Assembly: GCA_003963005.1 (NCBI GenBank)
Contig: RXJW01000053.1
Coordinates: 1 to 37,088, forward strand
Direction: 5' to 3'
Origin: Burkholderiales bacterium
Lineage (GTDB): Bacteria; Pseudomonadota; Gammaproteobacteria; Burkholderiales; Burkholderiaceae_C
DNA length: 37,088 nt
In this document: positions 15,217-24,939 of the stretch, piece by piece
How the letters are laid out: every line of letters starts with the position of its first letter
Position numbering within the stretch: position 1 is the first letter of the stretch
Notes under the pieces: model-generated
What the model was told of the DNA's origin: nothing
Database searches by the model: none
The model's input: the letters and a program-made list of their open reading frames with translations, nothing else
Made by a program: the position numbers and the translations under genes

Positions 15217-16667
15217 CCGCGCAAGGCCTCGTAAATCTGAACGTAGCGCCGCGCGGCGTCACCCCAGCCAAAGCGCTGCCGCATGGCGGCATCCCGAACC
15301 CGCGCCCAGTACTCCGGGCGGCTCCACAGTGCGAAGGCCCGGCGCAGTGCGCGACGGTAGGCATCGACCGTGAAGGCGTTGAAGACGAAGCCCGTGGCGG
15401 TGCCGGCGGCGAGGTCTTCGAGCGTGGTGTCCACCACCGTGTCAGCGAGGCCGCCGACGCGGTGCACCAGCGGCAGCGCGCCGTAGCTCAGGCCGTAGAG
15501 CTGCGTCAGGCCACAGGGCTCGAAACGACTCGGCACCAGCATCACGTCGCTGCCGGCGTAGATGCGGTGGGCCAGGCCTTCGTCCATGCCGGTGCGACGG
15601 GCGACCTGGGTCGGGTGTTTGGCGGCGGCATCCGCGAAGGCGGCCTCCAGGCGAGCATCGCCGCTGCCCAGCACGACCAGCTGGCCGCCGGCGTCGATCA
15701 GGTCGCTCAGGGCCTCCAGCACGAGCGGCAGGCCCTTCTGCTCGGTCAGCCGGCTGACCACGCCGAACAGCGGTGCGTCCGGCCGGACGGCCAGGCCGCA
15801 TTCGCGTTGCAGGTCGGCCTTGCAGTCGGCCTTGCCTTCGGGGCGTTCGACCCGGTAGGCCTGCGCGATGCTGCGGTCATGCGCGGGCGACCACACGCCG
15901 TAGTCGACGCCGTTCAGGATGCCGTGCAGCACCTCTGCGCGGCGGCGTAACAGGCCGTCCAGGCCGCAACCCTGGTCGGGCGTCTGGATCTCGCGGGCAT
16001 AGGTCGGGCTGACCGTCGTGATCGCGTCGGCGAAATGCAGGCCGGCCTTCATGAAGCTCACCTGCCCGTAGAACTCCAAGCCCTCGACCGCGAACTGCGC
16101 CGGCGGCAGGCCGAGGTCGCAGAACTGTTCCGCCGGGAACAGGCCCTGGTAGGCGAGGTTGTGAATCGTGAAGACGGTGCGCGCCTCGTTGCGGCGGCGC
16201 GTGCGGCTGGCGGCGATGTGCGCGCAGGCCAGGCCCGCGTGCCAGTCATGGGCATGCACGACCTCCGGGCGCCAGCTGGCGTCCACGCCCTCGGCCAGGC
16301 GCGCTGCGGCCAGCCCGAGCAGCGCAAAGCGCCGGTGGTTGTCCGGGTAGGCCACGCCGACGGCGTCGCCGTACGGGTTGCCGGGGCGGTCAAACAGGCC
16401 AGGGGCATCGAGCACGTAGACCGGGACCTCGAAGCCCGGCAGGCGCCCCCGCAGCAGCGCCGCCCTGCCCTCGCTCCACGGCAAGGCCACGGGCGCGACG
16501 GCGCATTCCTTGGTGAGCGATTCGCGGATGGCCGGGAAGCCCGGCACCAGCAGCCGCGGCTCGACGCCGGCAGCCGCCAGCGCCGCGGGCAGCGCCCCGG
16601 CCACATCGGCCAGGCCACCGGTCTTCAGCAGCGGGTACAGCTCCGCGCTGACTTGGAGGATGCGCAT
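15210..16667 (-). CDS. glgA: Glycogen synthase (ADP-glucose, GT5)
   Basis: The enzyme extends alpha-1,4-glucan chains from ADP-glucose in the cytoplasm. The 485-residue product begins [22 protein letters not shown]; the KTGGLADV motif binds ADP-glucose. Further GT5 marks are HDWHAGLACAHIAA, VFTIHNLAYQGLF, GVVSRLTEQKGLPLV and the C-terminal PSRFEPCGLTQLYGLSYG with the catalytic Glu. Its ATG shares one base with the glgC stop (TAATG), so the two are coupled. No branching enzyme gene lies in the window. Confidence 0.96.
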   Translation of the reverse strand: MRILQVSAELYPLLKTGGLADVAGALPAALAAAGVEPRLLVPGFPAIRESLTKECAVAPVALPWSEGRAALLRGRLPGFEVPVYVLDAPGLFDRPGNPYGDAVGVAYPDNHRRFALLGLAAARLAEGVDASWRPEVVHAHDWHAGLACAHIAASRTRRRNEARTVFTIHNLAYQGLFPAEQFCDLGLPPAQFAVEGLEFYGQVSFMKAGLHFADAITTVSPTYAREIQTPDQGCGLDGLLRRRAEVLHGILNGVDYGVWSPAHDRSIAQAYRVERPEGKADCKADLQRECGLAVRPDAPLFGVVSRLTEQKGLPLVLEALSDLIDAGGQLVVLGSGDARLEAAFADAAAKHPTQVARRTGMDEGLAHRIYAGSDVMLVPSRFEPCGLTQLYGLSYGALPLVHRVGGLADTVVDTTLEDLAAGTATGFVFNAFTVDAYRRALRRAFALWSRPEYWARVRDAAMRQRFGWGDAARRYVQIYEALRGQ

Positions 16668-17926
16668 TACAGCTTGGCGAGCATTTGCCTGGTGATCAAC
16701 ACCACGCCATTCTCGGTGCGCTCGAAGCGGGCGGCGTCGAGCTTGGGGTCTTCGCCGACCACCAGGCCGTCAGGAATCACGCAGGCCCGGTCGACGATGA
16801 CCTTGGTGAGCCGGCAGTGCCGCCCCACCTCCACGCCCGGCAGCAGCACGCACTGGTGGATGTTGCAGAACGACCGGATGCGCACGTTGTTGAACAGCAC
16901 CGACTGCACCACGTGCGAGCCCGACACGATGCAGCCCGCGCTGACGATGGTGTTCACGGTCATGCCGTGCATGCCGTTGTGGTCGGGGATGAACTTGGCC
17001 GGCGGCAGCTGCCGCTGGTAGGTCCAGATCGGCCAGTCGGTGTCGTAGATGTCGAGCTCGGGGCTGATGGAGGCCAGGTCGAGGTTGGCGGCCCAGAAGG
17101 CGTCCAGCGTGCCCACGTCGCGCCAGTACGGTGGCGTGCCGTTGGGGTTGTGGATGACGCTCATGCTGAACGGGTGGGCCACGGCGCGCTGCTCGGCCAC
17201 GGTCTTGGGGATGACGTCCTTGCCGAAGTCGTGGCTCGAATTGGGGTCGGCGAGGTCTTCGGCGAGCAGGCGGTAGAGGTAGTCGGCGTTGAAGACGTAG
17301 ATGCCCATGCTGGCCAGGCAGGTGCCGTCGCGGCCGGGAATGCAGGGCGGGTCGGCGGGCTTTTCCTGGAAGGCGGTGATGTGGCGCTCGGCGTCCACGG
17401 CCATCACGCCGAAGGCGGTGGCCTCGGCCTTGGGTACCTCGATGCAGCCGACGGTGCAGCCCGCGCCGGTGGCGACGTGGTCGGCCAGCATGCTGGAGTA
17501 GTCCATCTTGTAGACGTGGTCGCCGGCCAGCACGACGATGTAGTCGGCCCCCGTGCTCTGGATGATGTCCAGGTTCTGGAAGACCGCGTCGGCGGTGCCG
17601 CGGTACCAGCTTTCCTCGTCGACCCGCTGCTGGGCGGGCATCAGGTCGACCGTCTCGTTCAGCTCCGCGCGCAGGAAGCTCCAGCCGCGCTGGATGTGGC
17701 GCAGCAGCGAGTGGCTCTTGTACTGCGTGACCACGCCGATGCGCCGGATGCCGCTGTTCACGCAGTTGGACAGCGCGAAGTCGATGATGCGGAACTTGCC
17801 GCCGAAATAGACCGCCGGCTTGGCGCGCGAGTCGGTCAGTTGCTTCAGCCGGGAACCTCGGCCGCCCGCCAGGACGAGCGCGATGGCGCGGCGCGCGAGT
17901 TGATGGGGCGAGGCGACGGGGGGCAT
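16667..17926 (-). CDS. glgC: Glucose-1-phosphate adenylyltransferase
   Basis: GlgC makes ADP-glucose, the committed step of bacterial glycogen synthesis, and is normally allosterically controlled. The nucleotidyltransferase domain opens with [43 protein letters not shown] sequence. It continues with [26 protein letters not shown] and [13 protein letters not shown], and ends in a left-handed beta-helix. The ATG at 17926 (419 residues) has GGAGA five bases upstream; a GTG at 17965 is a weaker alternative. It lies 69 bases after the DUF2325 gene in the same direction. Confidence 0.96.
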   Translation of the reverse strand: MPPVASPHQLARRAIALVLAGGRGSRLKQLTDSRAKPAVYFGGKFRIIDFALSNCVNSGIRRIGVVTQYKSHSLLRHIQRGWSFLRAELNETVDLMPAQQRVDEESWYRGTADAVFQNLDIIQSTGADYIVVLAGDHVYKMDYSSMLADHVATGAGCTVGCIEVPKAEATAFGVMAVDAERHITAFQEKPADPPCIPGRDGTCLASMGIYVFNADYLYRLLAEDLADPNSSHDFGKDVIPKTVAEQRAVAHPFSMSVIHNPNGTPPYWRDVGTLDAFWAANLDLASISPELDIYDTDWPIWTYQRQLPPAKFIPDHNGMHGMTVNTIVSAGCIVSGSHVVQSVLFNNVRIRSFCNIHQCVLLPGVEVGRHCRLTKVIVDRACVIPDGLVVGEDPKLDAARFERTENGVVLITRQMLAKL

Positions 17927-17995
17927 GCGTGTCTCCGGCTGCGGGTCGATGGCAGTGTGCGCCACCGAGTTTGCCGCCTCGCTGGGGGCTTCCCC

Positions 17996-19177
17996 TCACG
18001 CTGTCGCATTTGTCCCTTCGCCGGCAGCGGCCTCGGCCAGTGCACGTTCGAAGGCGCTTCGACTGGGCGTCTCGACGAAGACACAGCGCTTGCCATGGCG
18101 CTTGCAGTGGTCCTTGACGCGCCAATAGGCATCGTGGCTGATGCAGCCTGTCTGGCAGATCACCAGGTCCGCAGCAGCCAGCTGGGGCTCGAGCTGCGCG
18201 GGCTTGTGCTCCTCGCCGCCGTCATGGTGCAGGAACTGCGCGCCACAACCCTCGACCGCCTGGCGGTACTGCGGCACGCTGCCGCCGCGCCCGCCCACAC
18301 ACAGCACCACACGCCGCCCCAGGCTGACCGCGGCCGGCTTCGGCACGCGCTCGGCCGTGGAGACGACCGGCCTCACGGCGGCCACCGCAGGCAGGTGCTG
18401 CGAGCGCTGCTGCAATTCGCGCTGCAGGGCATGGTTGCGTGCGATCTGCGCCTCCAGCCGCTGCCGCAGCGCCTCGCGCTCGGGCAGATCGGGCCGGGCG
18501 AGCTGCCACTGCTGCAACTGCTCCTGCGCCTGGGCCAGTTGCGTCTGCAGCGCGATGACCGCGGCGCGGTGCTGCATGCGCTCCTGTGCCCAGGCCTGCT
18601 GCTCGCGCGCCTGGGCCTGGGTCCAGGCTGTGACCCGTTGTTGAGCTTCTGCGTAGGCGCGCAGCAGCGCCTGATGTTCCGCCACCAGCTCCTGGTGGCG
18701 GCCCGCCTCCACCCGATGGGCCGCGCCCACCTGGTGCTGCAGCATGTGGACCTGGCCGAGCACACGCATCTCCAGCCATTCGTCGCAGCGGGCGTGCGTG
18801 AGCGTGGCCCACAGCGCGCCGGCGAACTCGGGCTGCGCGGCCCTCGTCCGCCACCAGGCCATCAGGCTGTCGCGGCATTTGACCTGGGCGGCGCTGCGCA
18901 CGTCCAGGCTGAAGCGCTGCTCCAGGTCCTTCTGCAAGGCCTCGGCCACCCGATTGCGCCGCGCCGCCGCGGTGACGAGGCTGCAGTGGAGCGTGTAGTC
19001 ATCCTCATCGCCCTGCAGGACGAGATGCCGGCGGGCCAGCTCGCGCAAGCGCGACAGCGGCAGGCAGACCCCGATGACCGGGCAATGGGCATGGTGGCCC
19101 AGGTCCCACAGGCGGCGGCGCCGAGAACCGGTGGAGGCGGGAAGGGCCGCAAGCGCGGCGCAGCAGGTGGAGGCCAT
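17996..19177 (-). CDS. DUF2325 domain protein with long coiled coil
   Basis: The 393-residue product has an N-terminal helical region, a Gln/Ala/Arg-rich coiled coil at about 170-270, and a C-terminal DUF2325 domain. That domain shows VVLCVGGRGGSVPQYRQAVE, FLHHDGGEEHKPAQLEPQL, DLVICQTGCISHDAYWRVKDHCKRHGKRCVFVE and several Cys and His residues. The biochemical role of DUF2325 is not established to my knowledge. It follows hemP by 63 bases on the same strand, so it may share the Fur-controlled transcript; an iron- or heme-linked role is inferred from that only. The ATG at 19177 is preceded by a GAAAGA-like site. Confidence 0.85.
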   Translation of the reverse strand: MASTCCAALAALPASTGSRRRRLWDLGHHAHCPVIGVCLPLSRLRELARRHLVLQGDEDDYTLHCSLVTAAARRNRVAEALQKDLEQRFSLDVRSAAQVKCRDSLMAWWRTRAAQPEFAGALWATLTHARCDEWLEMRVLGQVHMLQHQVGAAHRVEAGRHQELVAEHQALLRAYAEAQQRVTAWTQAQAREQQAWAQERMQHRAAVIALQTQLAQAQEQLQQWQLARPDLPEREALRQRLEAQIARNHALQRELQQRSQHLPAVAAVRPVVSTAERVPKPAAVSLGRRVVLCVGGRGGSVPQYRQAVEGCGAQFLHHDGGEEHKPAQLEPQLAAADLVICQTGCISHDAYWRVKDHCKRHGKRCVFVETPSRSAFERALAEAAAGEGTNATA

Positions 19178-19240
19178 GCGATGTCTTTCGAGGCATGGCG
19201 CGGGCTGGCGGCGGCGGGCTGGCGCGGAGGTCGGAGGGGG

Positions 19241-19438
19241 CTACTTGGTCAGGATCAGCTTGCCCTGCGCCGTGACCCGCAAGCGGTAGAGCTGCCCCTG
19301 ATGGGCAATCCAGACCTCGCCGCGCGGTCCGAGCAGGGCCTGGCTGTCCAGCGTGCGCGGCGGGACTGCGATGGGCGTCGAATGGGAAGAGCGGAGGGGC
19401 AACGTCACGGTCGCCACTTTAATGCGAATGCTTCTCAT
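19241..19438 (-). CDS. hemP: Hemin uptake protein HemP
   Basis: HemP is a very small protein linked to hemin uptake loci; its mechanism is poorly defined. The frame ends with DSQALLGPRGEVWIAHQGQLYRLRVTAQGKLILTK, matching the HemP core (H-G-x-x-Y-x-L-R...GKLILTK). The start is uncertain. The ATG at 19438 gives 65 residues but lies inside a Fur box and upstream of a good -10 element, so translation probably starts later. GTG codons at 19417 and 19408 are candidates, without clear ribosome binding sites. The coordinates given are the largest frame. Confidence 0.85.
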   Translation of the reverse strand: MRSIRIKVATVTLPLRSSHSTPIAVPPRTLDSQALLGPRGEVWIAHQGQLYRLRVTAQGKLILTK

Positions 19439-19445
19439 TTGACAA
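19417..19445 (-). promoter_or_regulatory. hemP promoter with Fur box
   Basis: Plus-strand bases 19421-19439 read AATGCGAATGCTTCTCATT, which differs at two positions from the palindromic Fur site AATGAGAATnATTCTCATT. On the minus strand TTGTCA (19440-19445) and TTAAAG (19417-19422) are 17 bases apart, a sigma70-type promoter with the Fur site filling the spacer. Repression by Fur-iron would block polymerase directly. The divergent kinase gene starts 168 bases away and could also be affected. Confidence 0.72.
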
Positions 19446-19578
19446 GAAATTCTCGCATCGGACGGCGCGCAACGCCCACTGAACTGGGGCCCATCCCCAA
19501 CAGACGGCCCCCCTGGGCCTTGGGAGGGCGACTCGCTACCCTGCCGCGGCCGTCAACGGTGAGGAGGATTGCGGCCCC

Positions 19579-19596
19579 GGCCGGTAGCCACCGGCC
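19579..19596 (+). other. Hairpin just before the kinase start codon
   Basis: GGCCGGT and ACCGGCC are separated by AGCC, a perfect 7-base stem ending ten bases before the ATG at 19607. It covers the region where a ribosome binding site would sit, and none is apparent downstream of it. GAGGAGG at 19561-19567 lies on its 5' side. Confidence 0.45.
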
Positions 19597-19606
19597 TGCC
19601 ATCCCC

Positions 19607-22309
19607 ATGAAGCTCTTCATCACATCCCGGGAACGCGATGCCCTGGCCCGGCAGACAGATCCCGCGTCCGAACTGACGCTGGCCTGGGTTCTCAGGCAGG
19701 TGGACGCCGAACGATCCAACGCCCTGTTCACGGCCTGCTGCCGCCACGCTGAACTACCTGAAGCGCCCGCCTGGCAAGAACTGGCGCTTGCTGAGGCAGC
19801 GGCTTTCAATGACGACCTCGATGCGGCTTCCCAGGGCGTGAACCGGGCACGCATGCAGTTCACAGCACAGGGCGACCTGCACGCCCTGGCCATGTGCAGC
19901 TGGTTCGACGCCCACATCACCGCAGTGCGCGGTGACGTGACAGGCGCGGAGACCCTGCTGCGCGAGATGATCGAGCGCTTCTACGCACTGGGCGATACCG
20001 ACATGGCCAACCTGGCGCGGCTGGACCTCGCCGCTCGCATCCAGAGCGGTGACCCGGCCGGCAGCCAGGCGATCCTCAGCGCGGTGGAGCCGCCGGCGGA
20101 TGGGCCGGTGCGGGCAACGCACGACCTCGTCTTTGGCAACGGCCTGGCCGTGACAGGCCAGCATGTGCCGGCACTCCGCCACCTGTTGCCTGCTTTCGAG
20201 CGGCTGAGCGACTGCGGCATGCGCTACCGGGCCGTCGTGTGCAGCCCCATGATCGCCTACTGCTTCTCCGAGCTGGGCGACCCGGCACAGGCCCTCGAAT
20301 GGGCGCAACGGGGGCTCGGCCTGTCCGAGCCCGGCTGGGTCCATCGCAACAGCACCTGCCAACTCGAGATCGCCACGGCACTCGCGCAACAGCGCCAGAC
20401 CGCACGTGCGCGGCAGATCGGCGAGACCCTGCTCCAGCAGCTCGCACCGCGCCCCTACTCCCGCGCGATGCAACAGACACGCCATCTTCTGGGGCGGCTG
20501 GATGTCGCCGAGCAGCGCTGGCTGCCCGCGGCACGCCATTTCAGGACCTTGCTCTCTGCCGCCCGCCGAACAGCCTTCGTGGACATGCAGCTCGACGCTC
20601 TGCAGGGACTGTCCACCTGCGCACAAGGCCAGGGTCGTCTGCCCCGCGCTCGGCGGCTCGTCCAGCTCGGGCTGTCGATCGACCGGCGCGACAGTTTCCC
20701 GGTCCAGCAACGCGACCTCTTGCTTCGTGCAGCCGACATCGACGTCGAAGCGGGCCGGGCTGTTCGCGCGCTGGCCCTGATCGAAAGTGCAGCGCAATTG
20801 CAACTGCCGACACCACGACCAGGCGATGACCAATCCTGGCTGCGCGTGGCCGCCCGGGCCCACGAGCAGCTCGGCCACTGGCGAGAGGCCCTGGATTGCG
20901 AACGCCGAGCCGGCGCGGCGGAACGGGCCGAGCTCGCGCGCGCCTGGGAGCAGCGCCTGCACGTGCAGCAGGCGTTGGACGAGTTGCAGGCCATGCGCGA
21001 GCAGAACGAGCGGCTGAAGCTCCAGCATGGCGCAGCGGCCGAGCGGGCTGCGGCAGCCGAGGACAATCTGCAAACGCTGGAGCGCCTGGCCAGCATCGGC
21101 CTGGGGTTGACCGCCCGACTGAGCCGGGACGAACTTTTCCCGTTGGTCGATCGCGAGCTGCGTCGGCTGCTACCCGTCGATGTCGTGATGGTCTTCCAGC
21201 GCCGCGGTGCACGGCTGGAGCTGCTGTATGGCCGCGCCCACGGTGACGCCTTGCCGATCGAGCCGATCCCGCTGGACGACCCACAGGCGCTCACGGCCCG
21301 ATGCGCCCGGGAGGATCGCCTCTTGAGCTTGCACGGCGAGCAGGCCGCGCCACGGATCCCGGGCGTCGCCGCCACTCACAGCTTGCTGTTCGCCCCCTTG
21401 CGATCGCAGGGCGGCGTCGTGGGTGTGCTGAGTCTGCAAGCGCAGGCTGCCGATGCCTACGGGCCTCGCGAGCAACACCTCGTGCTCAGCCTGGCGGCCT
21501 ACATGGCCATCGCCCTGCAGAACGCCCAGGCCTATGAACGCCTCGCAGCTCTGCAGCATGAGCTGGCCGAGCGGCGGCGGTTGGGAGCGCTGGGCCACCT
21601 GGTCGCCGGTGTGGCGCACGAGCTGAACACGCCCTTGGGCAATGGGCTGTTGACGGTGGGTACCCTGCAGGCGCACGTCGAGCTGCTGCAGGCGCAGCTG
21701 CACCAGGGTGCGCCGAGGCGCAGCCAGCTGCTGGCCTGCGCCGACGACCTGCGCACCGGCCTGAACCTGCTGGAACAAGGCCTGAAGCGCTCGGCGAACC
21801 TCGTCCGGGACTTCAAGCAACTTGCGGTCGGGCCGGACAGCGAACCCGCCGCGCCGCTGGATGTGCCGGCCTTGTGCGAGCAACTGCTGAAAAGCGAGTC
21901 GCGCGCGCTAGCGGCGGCAGGCTTGCGCGTCACGACCGACTTGGCGCCGCACGCCCCCCTGGTCACGCGTCATCACGCCTTGGTCGAAGTGCTCCGTGCC
22001 CTCCTGGACAACGTCCGGGTGCATGCCAAGGCCACGGAGCTGATGCTGCATGGCCGCAGCGATCTGGGCGGCTACCGCATCGACTGCGTGGACAACGGCG
22101 TGGGCATCCACACGCAGCCCGCCTCGCGCGTGTTTGAACCCTTTTTCTCGTCACGTTTCGGCCAGGGCGGCAGCGGGCTGGGCCTGAGCGTCGCGCTGCA
22201 CCGGGCGCGCGCGCTGCTCGGCGGCGACATCACGGTCCAGAGCCGCCCGGGCGAAGGCTGCCGCTTCCAGCTGCAATTGCCGCTGCTGGCACCATCTGGC
22301 CGGACGTGA
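19607..22309 (+). CDS. Soluble sensor histidine kinase: TPR-like repeats, GAF domain, HisKA/HATPase
   Basis: This 900-residue kinase has no evident membrane segment. Residues 1 to about 450 form helical, TPR-like repeats. A coiled coil (about 455-495) leads to a GAF-like domain (about 505-640). The kinase core has VAGVAHELNTPLGN (phosphoacceptor His671), the N box LLDNVRVHA (Asn802), DNGVGI (Asp829), FEPFFSSRF and GGSGLGLSVA. It therefore looks catalytically competent. No receiver domain or response regulator gene is nearby, so the partner is unknown. The ATG at 19607 was chosen because homology-like sequence starts there; the frame stays open far upstream only because of the high GC content antisense to glgC. 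It is divergent from hemP. Confidence 0.92.
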   Translation: MKLFITSRERDALARQTDPASELTLAWVLRQVDAERSNALFTACCRHAELPEAPAWQELALAEAAAFNDDLDAASQGVNRARMQFTAQGDLHALAMCSWFDAHITAVRGDVTGAETLLREMIERFYALGDTDMANLARLDLAARIQSGDPAGSQAILSAVEPPADGPVRATHDLVFGNGLAVTGQHVPALRHLLPAFERLSDCGMRYRAVVCSPMIAYCFSELGDPAQALEWAQRGLGLSEPGWVHRNSTCQLEIATALAQQRQTARARQIGETLLQQLAPRPYSRAMQQTRHLLGRLDVAEQRWLPAARHFRTLLSAARRTAFVDMQLDALQGLSTCAQGQGRLPRARRLVQLGLSIDRRDSFPVQQRDLLLRAADIDVEAGRAVRALALIESAAQLQLPTPRPGDDQSWLRVAARAHEQLGHWREALDCERRAGAAERAELARAWEQRLHVQQALDELQAMREQNERLKLQHGAAAERAAAAEDNLQTLERLASIGLGLTARLSRDELFPLVDRELRRLLPVDVVMVFQRRGARLELLYGRAHGDALPIEPIPLDDPQALTARCAREDRLLSLHGEQAAPRIPGVAATHSLLFAPLRSQGGVVGVLSLQAQAADAYGPREQHLVLSLAAYMAIALQNAQAYERLAALQHELAERRRLGALGHLVAGVAHELNTPLGNGLLTVGTLQAHVELLQAQLHQGAPRRSQLLACADDLRTGLNLLEQGLKRSANLVRDFKQLAVGPDSEPAAPLDVPALCEQLLKSESRALAAAGLRVTTDLAPHAPLVTRHHALVEVLRALLDNVRVHAKATELMLHGRSDLGGYRIDCVDNGVGIHTQPASRVFEPFFSSRFGQGGSGLGLSVALHRARALLGGDITVQSRPGEGCRFQLQLPLLAPSGRT

Positions 22310-22382
22310 GGCCGCACGCGGCGGCGGTCCGCATCGCAGCCTGTCGCGCGACGACTGGCATGCAGCGGGACCTGCGCTTGCC

Positions 22383-23153
22383 TCAGTGCCGCTGGCGCTC
22401 GCTTTCGTACAGGCAGATGGCTGCCGCCGCCGCGACGTTCAGCGACTCTTCGCCGCCGGGCTGCGGGATGCCCACCGTCAGCGCGCAGCGCGCCATCAGC
22501 TCCGCAGCGACGCCCTGCCCCTCATGGCCCATCACCCACGCACACGGGGACGGCAGCGTGACCTGATTCAAGGCCTGCGCGGTGTGCGAACTGGTCGCCA
22601 CGAGCGGCACGGCCAGGTGCGCGAGGTCCGCCACGGCCACGCCTTCGATCAGGCGCAGCCCGAAATGCGCGCCCTGCCCCGCCCGCAGCACCTTGGGCGA
22701 CCACAGCGCCGCCGTGCCCTTGATCGCGAGCACCTGCCGGACACCGAACGCCGCAGCGCTGCGCAGGATGGCGCCGACGTTGCCAGCGTCCTGCAGCCGG
22801 TCGAGCACGACGCTGGCCGCCCCGGCGTCCATCGCCGGCGACGCCGGCAGCATGAACTCCGCGCCAATGGCCGCGGGCGACTCCAGGCCACTCAAGCCCT
22901 TGAACAGCGCCACCGGCACGACCAGCGCGCGCGGGGCTGCCTCGGCCAGTCCGGCCAGGGCCTGGGTCTGCAGCGCGTCCTCGGTCAGCACGACCAGGGC
23001 CGGCTGCCACCCCCGCTGCAGCGCGGCGCGGATCAGGTGGTCGCCCTCCACCCAGACGCTGCCGGTCTTGCGGTAAGCGGTGGCGTCGGCCCCGAGCTTG
23101 CGCAGGCGCACGAGGGCCGGGTTGTCGCGGGAGGTGACGTGGTCGAGCTTCAT
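22383..23153 (-). CDS. TrmH/SpoU-family RNA 2'-O-methyltransferase
   Basis: The product is a SPOUT methyltransferase that uses SAM to methylate a ribose in rRNA or tRNA. At 256 residues it has an N-terminal substrate-binding domain (KTGSVWVEGDHLIRAAL). The knot domain carries the three SpoU motifs: LDRLQDAGNVGAILRSAAAFG (Asn and Arg), AWVMGHEGQGV and IPQPGGEESLNVAAAAAICLYE. It is the last gene of the lpx-rnhB run, six bases after rnhB, and converges on the kinase gene. The exact target nucleotide cannot be told; RlmB-like is one possibility. Confidence 0.93.
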   Translation of the reverse strand: MKLDHVTSRDNPALVRLRKLGADATAYRKTGSVWVEGDHLIRAALQRGWQPALVVLTEDALQTQALAGLAEAAPRALVVPVALFKGLSGLESPAAIGAEFMLPASPAMDAGAASVVLDRLQDAGNVGAILRSAAAFGVRQVLAIKGTAALWSPKVLRAGQGAHFGLRLIEGVAVADLAHLAVPLVATSSHTAQALNQVTLPSPCAWVMGHEGQGVAAELMARCALTVGIPQPGGEESLNVAAAAAICLYESERQRH

Positions 23154-23159
23154 GCGGAG

Positions 23160-23801
23160 TCAGGCCGGTCGGTGGACGGTGTCCGCCAGGCACACCTCAC
23201 GCACCGGCGCGAAGCTGCGGCGGTGCCAGGGGCTGGCGCCGTGTTCACGCAGCGCGGCCAGATGCTCGGCGGTTCCGTAGCCCTTGTGCGTGGCGAAGCC
23301 GTATTGCGGATGGCTCTGGTGCATCTGCTCGCAGAACAGGTCGCGCGCCACCTTGGCGAGGATGCTCGCGGCCGAGATGGCCGGCACCTTGGCGTCGCCC
23401 TTCACGATGGCCTCGGCCGTCATCGGCAACACGGGCAATCGGTTGCCATCCACGCGGACCAGGGCCGGCTTGAGCCGCAAACCCTGCACGGCACGCTGCA
23501 TGGCCAGCATCGTCGCCTGCAGGATGTTGATGCGATCGATCTCCTCGACGGAGGCCTGCGCGATGCAGCAGCACAGCGCCTTGGCGCGAATCTCGTCGTA
23601 CAGCCGCGCGCGCCTGGCGGCGGTGAGCGCCTTCGAGTCGGCAAGACCGGGAATGGGCTGAAGCTCGTCGAGGATGACGGCGGCTGCAAACACCGGCCCG
23701 GCCAGCGGGCCCCGGCCGGCTTCATCCACGCCGGCCACGAGGCCCGGCGGCGTCCAGTCGAGCGAGCCCTGTTCAGGCACCGAGGAGGCTCGCGATGGCA
23801 T
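23160..23801 (-). CDS. rnhB: Ribonuclease HII
   Basis: RNase HII cuts RNA in RNA-DNA hybrids and removes single ribonucleotides from DNA. The 213-residue product has [14 protein letters not shown] (Asp26, Glu27), [12 protein letters not shown], the RVDGN motif and [14 protein letters not shown] with further acidic and basic active-site positions, then [12 protein letters not shown] chose the ATG at 23801, which overlaps lpxB by 29 bases; a GTG overlapping the lpxB stop is also possible. The lpxB-rnhB order is common in proteobacteria. Confidence 0.95.
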   Translation of the reverse strand: MPSRASSVPEQGSLDWTPPGLVAGVDEAGRGPLAGPVFAAAVILDELQPIPGLADSKALTAARRARLYDEIRAKALCCCIAQASVEEIDRINILQATMLAMQRAVQGLRLKPALVRVDGNRLPVLPMTAEAIVKGDAKVPAISAASILAKVARDLFCEQMHQSHPQYGFATHKGYGTAEHLAALREHGASPWHRRSFAPVREVCLADTVHRPA

Positions 23802-24897
23802 CGCTGGCGCGCCGCGCGGTGTCTTGCCGCAGCAGCGTGTGAAGGTCGACGAAACGCGCCTGCACGGCCTCGCGGCGCGGCGCATCGGCGAGCCAGGCTT
23901 CGGCCTCGCGGGCCAGCGCTTCGGGCGTGCAGGCTTGCTGGATCAGCTCAGGGACGAGGAACTCCCGCGCCAGGATGTTGGGCAGGCCGACCCAGGGCAG
24001 CAGGCCCTTGTCCTTCATACGCCACCAGTTCAGCCGGTTCATGCGGTAGGCGATGACCATCGGCCGCTTGAACAGCGCCGCCTCCAGCGTGGCCGTGCCG
24101 CTGGCGACCAGTGTCAAGTCGCATGCGGCCAGCGCCGCATGGGACTGGCCGTCCAGCAACTGGATCTCCACGCCGCCGAGCATCGGCTCGACGAGGCTGC
24201 GCAGCCCCGGCACCACGGGCATCACGAAGCGCCGCCCGGCCCGGGCCAGCAGCCGGGCCGTGCCGATCAGCGCCGGCGCGATGTACTGGATCTCGCTCTT
24301 GCGGCTGCCCGGCAGCAGCGCGATGACGGTGTCGCCCTCGGGCAGGTTCAGCGCCGCGCGCGATGCCGCACGCGGCGGCTCCATCGGGATGGCGTCGGCC
24401 AGCGGATGGCCCACATACGTCGCGCCGATGCCGGCGCGGTGCAGGATCTCGGGCTCGAACGGGAACAGGCACAGCACGTGGTCGGCCGAACGCCGGATCT
24501 TCTCGACCCGCTCCGGGCGCCAGGCCCAGATCGACGGGCAGACGAAGTGCACGGTCTTGATGCCCGCTTCACGCAGCCGCTGCTCCAGGCCGAAATTGAA
24601 GTCGGGCGCATCCACCCCGATGAACGCATCGGGCCGGTTGGCGATCAGGCGCGTGCCCAGTTGCTTGCGGATCGACAGCAGCTCACGGATGTTCAGCAGC
24701 GCATCGACGTAACCGAAGATCGACAGCTTGCTGTGCGGCCACCAGGTCTCGAAACCCAGTGCCTGCATCTTCGGCCCGCCGATGCCCTGCGCGGTGAGTG
24801 CCGGCCAGCGCTCGCGCAGGCCCTGCAGCAGCAGGCTGGCCAGCAGATCACCGCTGGCCTCGCCGGCCACCATGCCGAGGCGGGGCGCGTCGGTCAT
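23773..24897 (-). CDS. lpxB: Lipid A disaccharide synthase
   Basis: LpxB joins UDP-diacylglucosamine and lipid X into the lipid A disaccharide at the inner membrane. The product is about 374 residues and starts [19 protein letters not shown]. It also has [47 protein letters not shown] and [10 protein letters not shown], all family signatures. The ATG at 24897 was preferred; a GTG three codons upstream (24906) is an alternative. It is separated from lpxA by about 150 bases with several hairpins, unlike the tight spacing elsewhere in this run. Confidence 0.96.
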   Translation of the reverse strand: MTDAPRLGMVAGEASGDLLASLLLQGLRERWPALTAQGIGGPKMQALGFETWWPHSKLSIFGYVDALLNIRELLSIRKQLGTRLIANRPDAFIGVDAPDFNFGLEQRLREAGIKTVHFVCPSIWAWRPERVEKIRRSADHVLCLFPFEPEILHRAGIGATYVGHPLADAIPMEPPRAASRAALNLPEGDTVIALLPGSRKSEIQYIAPALIGTARLLARAGRRFVMPVVPGLRSLVEPMLGGVEIQLLDGQSHAALAACDLTLVASGTATLEAALFKRPMVIAYRMNRLNWWRMKDKGLLPWVGLPNILAREFLVPELIQQACTPEALAREAEAWLADAPRREAVQARFVDLHTLLRQDTARRASDAIASLLGA

Positions 24898-24939
24898 CTC
24901 AATCACAACGCCAGCAGAAGAAGATTGCGGGCCGAGCGC

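Noticed and set aside
16685..19606. Very long open plus-strand frame upstream of and continuous with the histidine kinase gene
   Set aside because: It is antisense to glgC, the DUF2325 gene and hemP, has the His/Arg/Gly-rich make-up of a GC-bias shadow and no domain; the kinase starts at 19607.
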